Both the position numbers and the translations under genes were made by a program. Below, in pieces: positions 34,634 through 43,561 of a DNA stretch of 64,000 nucleotides. The stretch covers positions 1 through 64,000 of the forward strand of contig NZ_JAPPVJ010000004.1 in assembly GCF_026711005.1 (NCBI RefSeq), given 5' to 3'. A model generated the notes under the pieces. It did not search any database, was not told the origin of the DNA, and worked only from the letters and a program-made list of their open reading frames with translations. The DNA is from Sphingobacterium sp. UT-1RO-CII-1 (GTDB lineage Bacteria > Bacteroidota > Bacteroidia > Sphingobacteriales > Sphingobacteriaceae). Numbering within the stretch: the stretch's first letter is position 1; the number at the start of each line of letters is the position of its first letter.

Positions 34634-36112
34634 ATGTATATAATTAACCGTTCTTGTTGTTTATTATTTTTTCTTTTATGCTGGAGTTTTAAAAGCTCGG
34701 GGCAACTGTTTAAAAGTTATAATAAAATTGACACCACTCTTAATGTCGTGGATACAGTGTCATTTGGGAAGTTTAATACACGTTACGAAATGGATACGAC
34801 TTATGTTTCAAACAAAAGTGGAGAAGTTAAACGTGATAAAAAATTTTGGCGTGCAGGCAGTCAATGGTTCTTAGCTCAAGCTTTTCCAGCACTATTTAAT
34901 CGTTTCATAACAAAAGACCCGTATTCTTATATTAGTTTTAGGAATTTTTTTGACCATCAGAAGCTTTCAGCTTGGGATTGGGATGATAATCAGTTTACAA
35001 CAAACCATTTAGATCACCCTTTTCATGGTTATATCTACTTTAGTGCATTTCGAAGTAATGGTTATAATTTTTACCAATCAAGCTTAGCAACGCTAGCAGG
35101 TAGTTATATGTGGGAAACTGCTGGGGAGACGCAAGCTCCTTCTATCAATGATTTAGTGAATACAACTTTTGGGGGCATCCTTCTTGGCGAGATGACTCAT
35201 CGTTTGTCGAGGAATATATTGGGGAGGGGAGCGCGTAATAAGAATTCACGTATGAGTAGTGAGCTAGCTGCTATGTTTGCCAACCCTGTGAATGCTCTGA
35301 ATCGTTGGATGGATGGCAATTGGGGCAAAGCTGATGGGTATAGTTTGGCTGATTCCTCTACGGTGTGGGCTGAAGTAAATTTCGGAGTAAGACGTTTTGA
35401 TGCAAAGGAGGGAGATCTTTTGGAAAAAGGTAAGAACGGATCTTATGGGCGTTTGCGCCTTTGGTATGAGAACGAAACGAATGGAAAAAAGAAGCCTTTT
35501 GATCAGTTTTTTGTTAACCTTGAGTTTGGTAAAGGAGATAGTACATTTATTAATTCGGTGAACGTTCATGCATTATTGTTGAAAAATGATTTTTATAATA
35601 ACCAAAGGGGAGATCATTATGGTGTCTTGAGTGCTCATTATGATTTTTATAATAATGATGCTTTTTTCTATGGCGCTCAAAGTTTAAATTATAATTGGAA
35701 CTCAGAATTTAGGTATAGTAATAAAAATCGGCTTAATATGAGTGTTGGTGTTGGTGCCGTATTATTAGCAGCAGTTCCTGACCCTTATTTGCTCTATGGT
35801 GATGCTAGAAACTATAATTATGGTTCAGGTGCAAGTTATCGTTATCGAGGCGAATTAAGCTTATTGAAACGTTTGATGATTAGTTTAGATTATAACGGAG
35901 GTTTGTTTTATACCATTAGTGGTAATGATTCATACTATATTTTACATGCGGCTACATTAGAAACGAACTTACGCATTGTAAAAAACTTTTCGCTAAATTT
36001 TAGTACAGGATATTTTGCTTTGGAAGGTCATTTTGACGATAAACAGTATGAAGATTTTAATCGTACTTTTCCTTCGGTAAGATTGTCTTTAGGGTATAAT
36101 GCACGTTTTTAG
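34634..36112 (+). CDS. DUF3943 outer-membrane-associated protein
   Basis: A secreted protein of about 493 residues with a signal peptide (near 1-24). The first half has the DUF3943 pattern (DDNQFTTNHLDHPFHGYIYF, then RSNGYNFYQSSL and GEMTHRLSR), and the second half consists of alternating tyrosine-rich strands ending in SLGYNARF, typical of an outer-membrane barrel. The frame is open from a TTG at 34622; ATG at 34634 is the likelier start. The function of this family is unknown. Confidence 0.8.
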   Translation: MYIINRSCCLLFFLLCWSFKSSGQLFKSYNKIDTTLNVVDTVSFGKFNTRYEMDTTYVSNKSGEVKRDKKFWRAGSQWFLAQAFPALFNRFITKDPYSYISFRNFFDHQKLSAWDWDDNQFTTNHLDHPFHGYIYFSAFRSNGYNFYQSSLATLAGSYMWETAGETQAPSINDLVNTTFGGILLGEMTHRLSRNILGRGARNKNSRMSSELAAMFANPVNALNRWMDGNWGKADGYSLADSSTVWAEVNFGVRRFDAKEGDLLEKGKNGSYGRLRLWYENETNGKKKPFDQFFVNLEFGKGDSTFINSVNVHALLLKNDFYNNQRGDHYGVLSAHYDFYNNDAFFYGAQSLNYNWNSEFRYSNKNRLNMSVGVGAVLLAAVPDPYLLYGDARNYNYGSGASYRYRGELSLLKRLMISLDYNGGLFYTISGNDSYYILHAATLETNLRIVKNFSLNFSTGYFALEGHFDDKQYEDFNRTFPSVRLSLGYNARF

Positions 36113-36196
36113 CTAATTTGCTATTAAGTCTCCTAAAATATTATGGTCTATATTATAGCTAGACCATAATATTTTATAGTATATCAGAAATGCTTT

Positions 36197-36757
36197 TTAA
36201 GCTGAGAATTGTAAATGTTCCATTTCTTTTTCGAAAATAGTGACGTCCCGAACAGGTTTAAAACCTAATTTTAAGTATAATTTTTTTGCGTCTGGATTTT
36301 CTTTGTCAACAAGTAAGCCTAAAATTTCCTGACGAACAGTAACATAATAGTCTATTGCATATAGTAGCAGCATTTTTCCTATGCCCTTACCTTGAGCTGC
36401 GGTAGATACTGCTAAGGTATCTATGTATATTTCTCCTTTTTGTGTTTCTTTTTCAAGGTTTAGGATTTTACCATATGTTTGTTCCAAATAGTCGAGAATT
36501 GGTGTGCGTAGCTCTTCTAGATTGGCACCTGGATAAAGACATATCTGACCGATTATTATACCATCATTTTCAGCGACGATAATGTTTTCGTAGGAATACT
36601 GATTAGCTTCCTTGGCAATATGTTTTTCTAAAAAATCAATAGCTTTTGTTTTATTGTTTTCTCCTAAAAAATAATAAATAATTTCTTCCATCGCTAAGAG
36701 CATAATGGGAGCTATCTGTGCTGCGTCGGTTATTTTTGCTTTTCTAATCTCTAACAT
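36197..36757 (-). CDS. GNAT-family N-acetyltransferase
   Basis: A 186-residue acetyl-CoA-dependent acetyltransferase. Motif A is LAVSTAAQGKGIGKMLLLYA (about 114-133), the pyrophosphate loop being QGKGIGK, followed by the motif B segment NPDAKKLYLKLGF. The substrate is unknown. It lies 60 bases downstream of the trigger factor gene, behind that gene's terminator, on the same strand. Confidence 0.87.
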   Translation of the reverse strand: MLEIRKAKITDAAQIAPIMLLAMEEIIYYFLGENNKTKAIDFLEKHIAKEANQYSYENIIVAENDGIIIGQICLYPGANLEELRTPILDYLEQTYGKILNLEKETQKGEIYIDTLAVSTAAQGKGIGKMLLLYAIDYYVTVRQEILGLLVDKENPDAKKLYLKLGFKPVRDVTIFEKEMEHLQFSA

Positions 36758-36771
36758 ATCTTTAAAATAAG

Positions 36772-36797
36772 AAAGGCTACCTGAAAAGGTAGCCTTT
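36772..36797 (-). terminator. Trigger factor gene terminator
   Basis: An 11-bp perfect stem, 36772-36782 with 36787-36797 and a GAAA loop on the plus strand; on the minus strand it is followed by a T-rich stretch. It lies 21 bases past the tig stop codon. Confidence 0.82.
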
Positions 36798-36817
36798 ATA
36801 TTGAAATAAAAATAAAT

Positions 36818-38155
36818 TTATTTTTCTAACTTTTCAAATTCTACAAAGGTAATTTCTTTTGCAGTAACTTTAACTGTGTTTTTTAAGTGGTCAAAAACTT
36901 TTAATGCTTTAGCCTCTTCAAATAAACGGTTTGCTTGTTCTCTATCTTGTAACAACTGCATAGCATATTGATTTAATTGATCGTCAGTAGGCTCTTCGTT
37001 GATGTTGTACATTTTGATTTGAGAGTATATACGTTCTTTAGCAAGATTCACTACTTCTTCGTATTTTACTTCAAGACTATTAGCTGTAACGATACGATTT
37101 TCAATAATCGTCCATTTCAAGTTGCTAAGGAAATCAGCAAAACCTTCTTCTAAATCTTTTTCTGATATACTAGGGTTTGTTGCTTTTAACCATTTCTTTA
37201 AGAAGTTTTCAGGGAAAGTTGCTTCAACTTTATCCATACCATAAGTGTACATGTCATTACGTAGCTTTTGGTCTGCATTTTGTTTAAACAAGTTTTCAAC
37301 TTCTTCCTTTACTTTTGCTGTAAATTGCTCTTCTGTTGTTACTTCACCAGCAGGGAATAACTTATCGAAAAATTCTTGATCGAGGTCAGACTCTTCTAAA
37401 CGGTTAATGTTGTTTACTTTTAACTCAAATTTAGTTACATCTAAAGCAGTTGCTTCCTCTTCTGTAATACCTAAGATACGTGCGAGATCAGCTACTTTAA
37501 AAGATTTTTTCACGTCTAATTTCGCGACATCATCTTTTTTAAGACCAGCTAATGCTTTTTTAGTTTTTGCATCTTCTATAATATCAGTACGTACAGAAGT
37601 GGTTTTTTCAATTGGACTCTCGTCTTTTTGTTGTGTTAATGTAGCGTAAAGTACATCGCCTTCTTCTGACACCTCAGGGTTTGTCATTTTTCCGTAGCTA
37701 CGACGTAAGTTTTTGATACGCTCTGTTAAAGTTTCTTCATCAGCCTTAATGTCATAAGCTACAAATTCAGTAGAGGCAGAGAACGGAACTTCAAATTCTG
37801 GTGCTATACCGATTTCATAATTAAATGAGAAAGTATCTGTAAAGTCCCAGTTATAGTTTGTATCTGCATCAGATTCTGCTGGAAGCGGCTGACCTAATAC
37901 CTCAATTTTATTTTCGGCGATATATTCAGAAATCTTATCGTTTACTAGTTTATTAACTTCATCAAAGAGGATAGATTTTCCATAAGTACGTTTGATATGT
38001 CCTACAGGAACCATACCTGGGCGAAATCCGGGTAGTTTTGCTTTTTTAGCTTGTTCTTTGATGGCTTTATCTACAGAAGGGTTGTAATCTTCCGGTGTTA
38101 ATTCAACCTTGATGCTTGCGTTGACATCGTCAACTTTTTGGTGTGAAATGTTCAT
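36818..38155 (-). CDS. tig: Trigger factor
   Basis: Ribosome-associated chaperone for nascent chains. The N-terminal ribosome-binding domain includes the signature LPGFRPGMVP (residues 40-49; the E. coli form is GFRxGxxP). The central PPIase region looks diverged, as in other Bacteroidota, and the C-terminal helical arms extend to residue 445. Transcribed alone between a tRNA gene and its own terminator. Confidence 0.93.
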   Translation of the reverse strand: MNISHQKVDDVNASIKVELTPEDYNPSVDKAIKEQAKKAKLPGFRPGMVPVGHIKRTYGKSILFDEVNKLVNDKISEYIAENKIEVLGQPLPAESDADTNYNWDFTDTFSFNYEIGIAPEFEVPFSASTEFVAYDIKADEETLTERIKNLRRSYGKMTNPEVSEEGDVLYATLTQQKDESPIEKTTSVRTDIIEDAKTKKALAGLKKDDVAKLDVKKSFKVADLARILGITEEEATALDVTKFELKVNNINRLEESDLDQEFFDKLFPAGEVTTEEQFTAKVKEEVENLFKQNADQKLRNDMYTYGMDKVEATFPENFLKKWLKATNPSISEKDLEEGFADFLSNLKWTIIENRIVTANSLEVKYEEVVNLAKERIYSQIKMYNINEEPTDDQLNQYAMQLLQDREQANRLFEEAKALKVFDHLKNTVKVTAKEITFVEFEKLEK

Positions 38156-38190
38156 ACTCTCGTTTAGCTTTTAAGCATTTACAAAAAAAA

Positions 38191-38219
38191 TCCTCCCGAG
38201 TTTATTAAGTTCGGGAGGA
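38191..38219 (-). terminator. tRNA-Leu terminator
   Basis: A 9-bp perfect stem TCCTCCCGA (38191-38199) and TCGGGAGGA (38211-38219); on the minus strand it is followed by eight T. It starts 8 bases after the tRNA 3' end. Confidence 0.9.
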
Positions 38220-38226
38220 AATCAAG

Positions 38227-38308
38227 TGCGGAAGAAGGGACTCGAACCCCCACGCCTTGCGGCGCCAGATCCTAAGTCTGGTGCGGCTACCAATTACGCC
38301 ACTTCCGC
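38227..38308 (-). tRNA. tRNA-Leu (anticodon UAG)
   Basis: An 82-base tRNA on the minus strand. Acceptor arms GCGGAAG and CTTCCGC pair fully. The anticodon stem CCAGA/TCTGG holds the loop CTTAGGA, anticodon UAG, which reads CUA/CUG leucine codons. A long variable arm with stem CGCC/GGCG marks a class II tRNA, as required for leucine. The T arm has GGTTCGAGTCC. CCA is not encoded. A promoter and a terminator flank it, so it is an independent unit. Confidence 0.95.
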
Positions 38309-38332
38309 AGTTAGGATTTTGTTTGTGTGGCA

Positions 38333-38363
38333 CAAAGATAGAAAGCTTGTCGATATCTTGCAA
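38333..38363 (-). promoter_or_regulatory. tRNA-Leu promoter
   Basis: On the minus strand TTG (38361-38363), a 20-base spacer and TATCTTTG (38333-38340), matching the Bacteroidota promoter. The predicted start is about 17 bases before the tRNA 5' end. Confidence 0.7.
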
Positions 38364-38435
38364 GTATTTTTATCTTTTTTTTCAAAAATATATTTTTTAA
38401 TAAAAATGTATTGTATAAGTGTTTTAGTTTCATTT

Positions 38436-38452
38436 ACTTTGTAATTCAAAGT
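38436..38452 (+). promoter_or_regulatory. Operator ACTTTG-N5-CAAAGT, site 1
   Basis: A perfect 6+6 inverted repeat with a 5-base spacer, 7 bases before the start of the membrane-protein gene. The same arms and spacing recur at 39399-39415 before creD, and 20 of 25 bases match when the downstream flank is included. Likely bound by the HTH protein encoded between the two sites. Confidence 0.65.
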
Positions 38453-38459
38453 TCTTTGT

Positions 38460-39077
38460 ATGAATCAGAAAGACTTGCTAGAAGAAATAGGACAAATACG
38501 GCAAATTATGGAGCGTTCCTCTAAATTTGTGTCCATATCCGGGTTGTCCGGAGTTTTAATTGGGCTATATGCCTTAATTGGGGCTTGTTTGGCCTACATC
38601 AAAGTTTATGGTTTTAAGAGTGAGTTCGGATATCGTGACCATTATGTCAGTGATCCTAATATAACTCTATATCTGTTTTTTGTGGCCTTGGCTGTCCTGC
38701 TTGTTTCTTTAGCAACAGCAATTTTTATGGGTAGACGGAAGGCTAAGAGGTTAAATCAATCCACTTGGAATGCTACAAGTAAGTCTTTGTTTTTTGCTGT
38801 AGGTTTACCTTTGCTATCAGGGGGGATCTTAGCTTTAGTGTTTATTAATAAAGGTTATTATGACCTAATAGCAGGAACATTGCTTGTATTTTATGGATTA
38901 GCTTTAGCTGCCGGAAGCACGTACACATTTAAAGAGGTGCGTTGGTTAGGCTTGTTCGAAATTGTATTGGGATTAATTGCTATATTTTTACCAGGATATG
39001 GTATTGTATTTTGGGCGCTAGGTTTCGGACTGTTACATATTATTTATGGTTTTATAGTTTATAAAAAATACGAATAG
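38460..39077 (+). CDS. Polytopic membrane protein of unknown function
   Basis: A 205-residue protein. A short soluble N-terminus with a helical segment (KDLLEEIGQIRQIMERSSKF) is followed by about six hydrophobic helices from residue 24 on. No catalytic motif is visible. It begins a three-gene operon: the HTH regulator gene starts one base after its stop codon, and creD follows. The trio membrane protein/HTH_34 regulator/CreD recurs in Bacteroidota to my knowledge. It might act as a sensor for the regulator; that is an inference. Confidence 0.7.
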   Translation: MNQKDLLEEIGQIRQIMERSSKFVSISGLSGVLIGLYALIGACLAYIKVYGFKSEFGYRDHYVSDPNITLYLFFVALAVLLVSLATAIFMGRRKAKRLNQSTWNATSKSLFFAVGLPLLSGGILALVFINKGYYDLIAGTLLVFYGLALAAGSTYTFKEVRWLGLFEIVLGLIAIFLPGYGIVFWALGFGLLHIIYGFIVYKKYE

Positions 39078-39078
39078 G

Positions 39079-39381
39079 GTGGGGTTAGATCTGTCTTTAT
39101 ATAATAAAGTATTTGAAAACAAAATACGTTTACAGATCATGAGTGTTCTGATGGCGAATGATGATTATGACTTCAGCTCGTTAAAAGATATTTTGGATGT
39201 GACAGATGGTAATTTAGCCTCTAATTTGAAAACCTTGGAAAAGGAAGGTTATATTAATGTGGAGAAGAGTTTTGTTGATCGGAAACCCAATACAAGGTAT
39301 AGTCGCACTACAAAAGGAAAAAGAGCTTTTGAGAATCATTTGCTCGCATTAGAAAATTTAATAAAACAAAAGTATAAATAG
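39079..39381 (+). CDS. Winged-helix regulator (HTH_34 type)
   Basis: A 100-residue DNA-binding protein made of one winged helix-turn-helix: NKIRLQIMSVLM, then LKDILDVTDGNLASNLKTLEKEGYI as the recognition region, and the wing VDRKPNTRYSRT. The start is GTG at 39079, one base past the preceding stop, so translation is probably coupled; no ATG gives the full domain. It has no ligand domain of its own. The ACTTTG-N5-CAAAGT palindromes before the operon and before creD are its best candidate sites. Confidence 0.87.
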   Translation: MGLDLSLYNKVFENKIRLQIMSVLMANDDYDFSSLKDILDVTDGNLASNLKTLEKEGYINVEKSFVDRKPNTRYSRTTKGKRAFENHLLALENLIKQKYK

Positions 39382-39398
39382 TTTTTTTTTACCCATCA

Positions 39399-39415
39399 AC
39401 TTTGAAAACCAAAGT
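39399..39415 (+). promoter_or_regulatory. Operator ACTTTG-N5-CAAAGT, site 2
   Basis: Second copy of the palindrome, here with spacer AAAAC, 27 bases before the creD start codon. Identical arms to site 1, and downstream flanks are also similar (CTTTnTA after one base). Confidence 0.65.
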
Positions 39416-39442
39416 ACTTTATATTATTTAAAAAATAAAAAC

Positions 39443-40903
39443 ATGAAAGAAAGTAACCCAGAAGCAGAAGTTAGACCTTCTTTATTTGATCGATTAACGA
39501 ATTCGACCGTGTTAAAGTTATGCGTAATTTTAATACTTGTATTATTTATGTTGATTCCCCTGTCGTGGATCAACGATTTGATTTCTGAACGGAAATATAG
39601 AGAGCATGCTGTCGGAACAGAGGTGGCTAGTAAATGGGGGGGAAGTCAGGTGCTCTCGGGGCCAATTATTGGTGTTCCATATATTCATCAGTATAACTCT
39701 ACCTTTACGGATGACAAAGGGAATGTAAAGACGGAATTGATCAGTGAAAAGGAGTTTGTTTTTTTAGTAGCGAATAAACAAGAAGTTACATCTGTTGTTA
39801 GCCCTGAATATCTAAAGCGAGGAATTTATCAGACCGTAGTTTACAATGCCGAAATAGATTTAAAAGGTGATTTTCAGCAACTAGATTTAACAAATTTAGA
39901 GCTTCATGATGACATGCTTCTTTGGGATCAAGCAAAAGTTTTTATAGGAATCAGTGATGTAAAGGGACTGAAAGCAGTTCCTGTTTTTAATTATGGTGGT
40001 AAAGAGAGTTCTTTTCAATTGCGAAATAGTGAAGTCGATCTCTTTGAGAATACATTAGCCGCAGATATTGATTTATCTGATCGGTCAACTATTCTTGACT
40101 TTCATATTGGATTAGATTTGAGAGGAGCCCGAACATTTACTATATTTCCTACAGCTAATGAAACTTCTATAGCGGTTTCAGGAAATTGGGCGAATCCGAG
40201 TTTTACGGGTGGATTTTTGCCTGAGGACCGTGAGGTTACTCATGATCAGTTTACAGCTTCTTGGCGCATTCCAAGTTTTAGTAGAAAATTTTCTCAGCAA
40301 TGGAAAAAAGATACGGGACGCTTGTATAGTGTTACAAATTATAGGCAATATGATGATGTATATGCTAGTTATGGTGAATATCAAACTGTGGAAGCTTCAG
40401 CTACTATTGATAAGGCAACTGAGCAGGATATGGTTCAAATCAATTTTTTAGAATCTATGAACAGTTATCAAAAGACCAGTCGTGTGGCTAAGTACGGTGT
40501 TTTAGTGATTCTGCTGACATTTACCTCTCTGTTTTTTACTGAAATTGTAAAAAGAAAACGTGTCCATATTATACAGTATGTTCTTATCGGTTGTGCAATG
40601 ACTTTATTCTATTCATTACTATTAGCAATCAGTGAGCATGTTGGCTTCAATTGGAGCTATCTTTTGTCTGCATGTGCTACAGTCATCCTTATTGCCTTAT
40701 TTATTTATGGTATAACAAAGGATCGAAAAACCGGTTTTATTTTTAGCGGTATCCTCACTTTATTTTATGTTTTTATATTCTTTTTGCTACAGTTGCAAGA
40801 TTATGCATTAATTGTAGGAACATTAGGTGTGTTTATTATTCTGGCTGTATTAATGCGTGTTTCTCTGCGTATTGATTGGTATTCCTTTGATAGGGTGAAG
40901 TAA
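39443..40903 (+). CDS. creD: Inner-membrane protein CreD
   Basis: A 486-residue CreD-family protein: one N-terminal helix (about 27-46), a long extracytoplasmic domain with the family segment WGGSQVLSGPIIGVPY (about 67-82), then a bundle of five to six helices from 355. CreD affects envelope integrity and beta-lactam or colicin tolerance in enterobacteria, where CreBC controls it; here a small HTH regulator takes that place. It is the last gene of the operon, with an operator of its own in the gap before it. Confidence 0.9.
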   Translation: MKESNPEAEVRPSLFDRLTNSTVLKLCVILILVLFMLIPLSWINDLISERKYREHAVGTEVASKWGGSQVLSGPIIGVPYIHQYNSTFTDDKGNVKTELISEKEFVFLVANKQEVTSVVSPEYLKRGIYQTVVYNAEIDLKGDFQQLDLTNLELHDDMLLWDQAKVFIGISDVKGLKAVPVFNYGGKESSFQLRNSEVDLFENTLAADIDLSDRSTILDFHIGLDLRGARTFTIFPTANETSIAVSGNWANPSFTGGFLPEDREVTHDQFTASWRIPSFSRKFSQQWKKDTGRLYSVTNYRQYDDVYASYGEYQTVEASATIDKATEQDMVQINFLESMNSYQKTSRVAKYGVLVILLTFTSLFFTEIVKRKRVHIIQYVLIGCAMTLFYSLLLAISEHVGFNWSYLLSACATVILIALFIYGITKDRKTGFIFSGILTLFYVFIFFLLQLQDYALIVGTLGVFIILAVLMRVSLRIDWYSFDRVK

Positions 40904-41302
40904 GTGTTTGTTGTATTATGAATTTTGTTCGATTTAAAATTTATTTAACCTTTCGTACCATCCTGTATTCTGCAAGATTTCGATATGGGCGTTACATTTA
41001 TTAACTTGCTCCCGAAAAAGAGGACATTAATTGTTTTTTTAATGTCCTTTATAATTATTTTATATAAAAGCATTAAAATATACTCTGTCATTAATAAATG
41101 AGGTGGTAAGTGCGAGAAATGTACAAAATGGATATCGAGAAGCTGATTGCTAAGAAGCTTCTATAGCATAAAATGTATATATACTTCCGATACTTCTAAG
41201 TAAGTGTTAAGTAGTAAATTGGTTTTTCGTTATAAAAGGGGGAGTGGTAAGGAGTAGGTGAATGATGATAGATGACCGTTAATAAGCAATTTAGATAAAT
41301 AT
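40904..41302. other. Intergenic region between creD and S9 peptidase gene
   Basis: About 400 bases. The creD-side hairpin at 41021-41048 is listed separately. The rest is AT-rich with no supported gene; a purine run AAGGAG near 41250 precedes only a six-codon frame that I do not regard as a gene. Confidence 0.5.
41021..41052 (+). terminator. Terminator downstream of creD
   Basis: A 10-bp stem AGGACATTAA (41021-41030) and TTAATGTCCT (41039-41048), followed by TTATAATTATTT. It is 118 bases after the creD stop, so the transcript would have a long 3' end. Confidence 0.65.
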
Positions 41303-43399
41303 ATGAATAAAGTATCAATGTTAGCTGTCGCTGTATTACTAAGTTCCTCGGCGTATACACAGCGAGCTCCTGAACGAATGATTGATAAATCTTTGATTAC
41401 GCATAAAATGCAAAATTTAGGAAAGGATATAATGACGCCTGAAATTCTTTGGGAGTTGGGAAGAGTGTCTGCGGAAGGTTTATCTAAGGATGGTAAACAG
41501 TTAGTATTTGGAGTTTCTAATTATAATCTCGGAGATAATAAGTCTGAGAAAAATTTGTACGTTGTTCCTGTTTCAGGGGGCAATGCAGAAGTTTTTACGT
41601 CAAGTCCGGGGGGAGAGTCTGTTATTGACATCACAGAACAAGGAGATGTGGTGTACCTATTAGCAGGGCAGCTTTGGAAAAAAAGTCTTTCTGGAGGCGA
41701 AGCGATGCAGCTTACAGATATAGAAGGTGGATTGTCCAATGTTAAATTCTCTCCTGATAAAAGCCATATACTTTTCAGTAGAGATGTTCTAATCAAAGAT
41801 TATCACAGTACAAATAAATACAAAGACTTAGATAAATCAAATGTTTATGTCTACGACAACTTGGACTATAGGCATTGGGATAGTTTTAATGATGGTAAGT
41901 TCAGTCATCCTTTTGTTGCTCGTTATAATGATGGGCAACTTAGTGAACTCATAGACTTATTAGAAGGAGAGCCCTACTACAGTCCGCAAGCGCCTTTTGG
42001 TGGGGCAGAAGACTATACTTGGTCTCCCGATAGTAAAGCGGTGCTTTATGTTTGTAAGAAGAAGTTTGGAAAGGACTATGCGACAAGCACAAATACTGAT
42101 ATTTATCGTTATGACCTTGGCAGTAACACTACGATAAATCTCACTGAGGGAATGAATGGCTATGATACAAACCCTACATATAGCCCTGATGGTCAAAAAC
42201 TTGCTTGGTTGAGTATGAAGACGGATGGCTATGAGGCAGATAAAAATGATCTGGTCGTTTTTGACAAATCAACAAATAAACGATTTAATTTGACCGCAGA
42301 GTGGGACGGTACCGTGAATTCATATTTATGGAGTAAGGATAATAAAAAAATCTACTTTACTGCCCCTGTTAAAGGCACTGTGCAGATATTTGAAGTTGAT
42401 TTATTAATGGCTTTGAAAGGAAGAAAAGGAACGTCTGTAAAACAGATCAGTACAGGAGCTTTTGATATCTCAGGTATTGTTGGGGAGGTCGACGGCGGTT
42501 TTGTCGTAACATCTACCACGATGACTAGAGCTGCGGAGATTTATATGTACAATACGAAGTCAAATACTTTATCGGCAATAACGAAAGTTAATGATGAAAT
42601 ATACGCTAAGTTAGCAGATACAAAAGTAGAAGGGCGCTTTACAAAAGCATCAGATGGTGAAGATTTATTCTCGTGGGTTATATATCCTCCTGATTTCGAT
42701 CCGACTAAAAAGTATCCTACTTTATTATTCGCACAAGGTGGGCCGCAGTCTGCCACTACACTTGGTTATTCTTTTAGGTGGAATTTTCAATTGATGGCCT
42801 CTCAGGGATATATTGTAATTTTACCTAACAGAAGGGGAATGCCGGGGTGGGGTGAAAAGTGGAATGCTGATATTTCTAAAGATTGGGGAGGTCAATCTAT
42901 TCGTGATTATTTATCTGCAATTGATGACTTAGCTAAAGAACCGTATGTTGATAAGTCTCGCATAGGTGCTGTCGGAGCTAGCTATGGAGGCTATTCCGTA
43001 TTTATGCTTGCTGGGGTGCATGAGGGACGTTTTAAATCCTTTATATCCCATTGTGGGTTGTTTGACATGACTTCATGGTATGGGACGACAGAAGAACTTT
43101 TCTTTGCTAATCACGATCTCGGTGGACCTTATTGGGATAAAACAAACGAAAAAACATATACGGAGTATAATCCGATTACACATATTGATAAATGGGATAC
43201 ACCAATTATGATTATCCAAGGTGGTTTAGATTATCGTGTGCCTATTGGCCAGGGACTGGAGGCTTTTCAAGCTGCACAATTGAAAAATATTAAAAGCCGC
43301 TTGGTGTATCTTCCAGAAGAAAACCATTGGGTACTTTCTGGGCATAATGCACAGGTTTGGCAGCGTGAATTTTTTGGCTGGCTGAAAGAAACTTTATAA
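41303..43399 (+). CDS. Secreted S9-family prolyl oligopeptidase, DPP5-like
   Basis: A 698-residue serine peptidase with a signal peptide (about 1-19). The N-terminal region is a WD40-like beta-propeller (repeated SPDGQKLAW and SPDSKAVLY segments), and the C-terminal alpha/beta hydrolase domain has Ser560 in GASYGG, Asp643 in GGLDYR and His675 in EENHWV. Size and layout fit periplasmic dipeptidyl-peptidase 5 of Bacteroidota, which releases dipeptides from oligopeptides. Acylaminoacyl-peptidase activity is an alternative. It is monocistronic with a clear terminator. Confidence 0.9.
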   Translation: MNKVSMLAVAVLLSSSAYTQRAPERMIDKSLITHKMQNLGKDIMTPEILWELGRVSAEGLSKDGKQLVFGVSNYNLGDNKSEKNLYVVPVSGGNAEVFTSSPGGESVIDITEQGDVVYLLAGQLWKKSLSGGEAMQLTDIEGGLSNVKFSPDKSHILFSRDVLIKDYHSTNKYKDLDKSNVYVYDNLDYRHWDSFNDGKFSHPFVARYNDGQLSELIDLLEGEPYYSPQAPFGGAEDYTWSPDSKAVLYVCKKKFGKDYATSTNTDIYRYDLGSNTTINLTEGMNGYDTNPTYSPDGQKLAWLSMKTDGYEADKNDLVVFDKSTNKRFNLTAEWDGTVNSYLWSKDNKKIYFTAPVKGTVQIFEVDLLMALKGRKGTSVKQISTGAFDISGIVGEVDGGFVVTSTTMTRAAEIYMYNTKSNTLSAITKVNDEIYAKLADTKVEGRFTKASDGEDLFSWVIYPPDFDPTKKYPTLLFAQGGPQSATTLGYSFRWNFQLMASQGYIVILPNRRGMPGWGEKWNADISKDWGGQSIRDYLSAIDDLAKEPYVDKSRIGAVGASYGGYSVFMLAGVHEGRFKSFISHCGLFDMTSWYGTTEELFFANHDLGGPYWDKTNEKTYTEYNPITHIDKWDTPIMIIQGGLDYRVPIGQGLEAFQAAQLKNIKSRLVYLPEENHWVLSGHNAQVWQREFFGWLKETL

Positions 43400-43425
43400 A
43401 GCTTTTACTGCTTGAAATAATTGGG

Positions 43426-43461
43426 AAAGCTCTATAACATGAAAGTTATGGAGCTTTTTCT
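43426..43461 (+). terminator. S9 peptidase gene terminator
   Basis: A 13-bp stem, 43426-43438 with 43445-43457 (one mismatch or wobble), 6-base loop, with T-rich sequence at the right side. Confidence 0.82.
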
Positions 43462-43522
43462 TTGAAAGAATAGTAGGGTGAAAAATTGAAGAAACGCCAA
43501 TTTATCTGAATGTGTAAAAGTG

Positions 43523-43530
43523 TAAATTTG
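43523..43530 (+). promoter_or_regulatory. Possible -7 element before the grpB-like gene
   Basis: TAAATTTG matches TAnnTTTG and lies 31 bases before the start codon. No good TTTG is present at the -33 position. Confidence 0.35.
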
Positions 43531-43561
43531 TAATTGTTAGTTTAGAATATAAAATCTACCG

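Noticed and set aside
38226..38444. A 72-codon frame over the tRNA-Leu
   Set aside because: It is an antisense read of the tRNA; its start RKKGLEPPRLAAPDPKSG is a well-known spurious translation of tRNA genes.
41246..41282. AAGGAG run and a six-codon frame before the S9 peptidase gene
   Set aside because: Six codons are too short to support, and the frame ends in unremarkable sequence.
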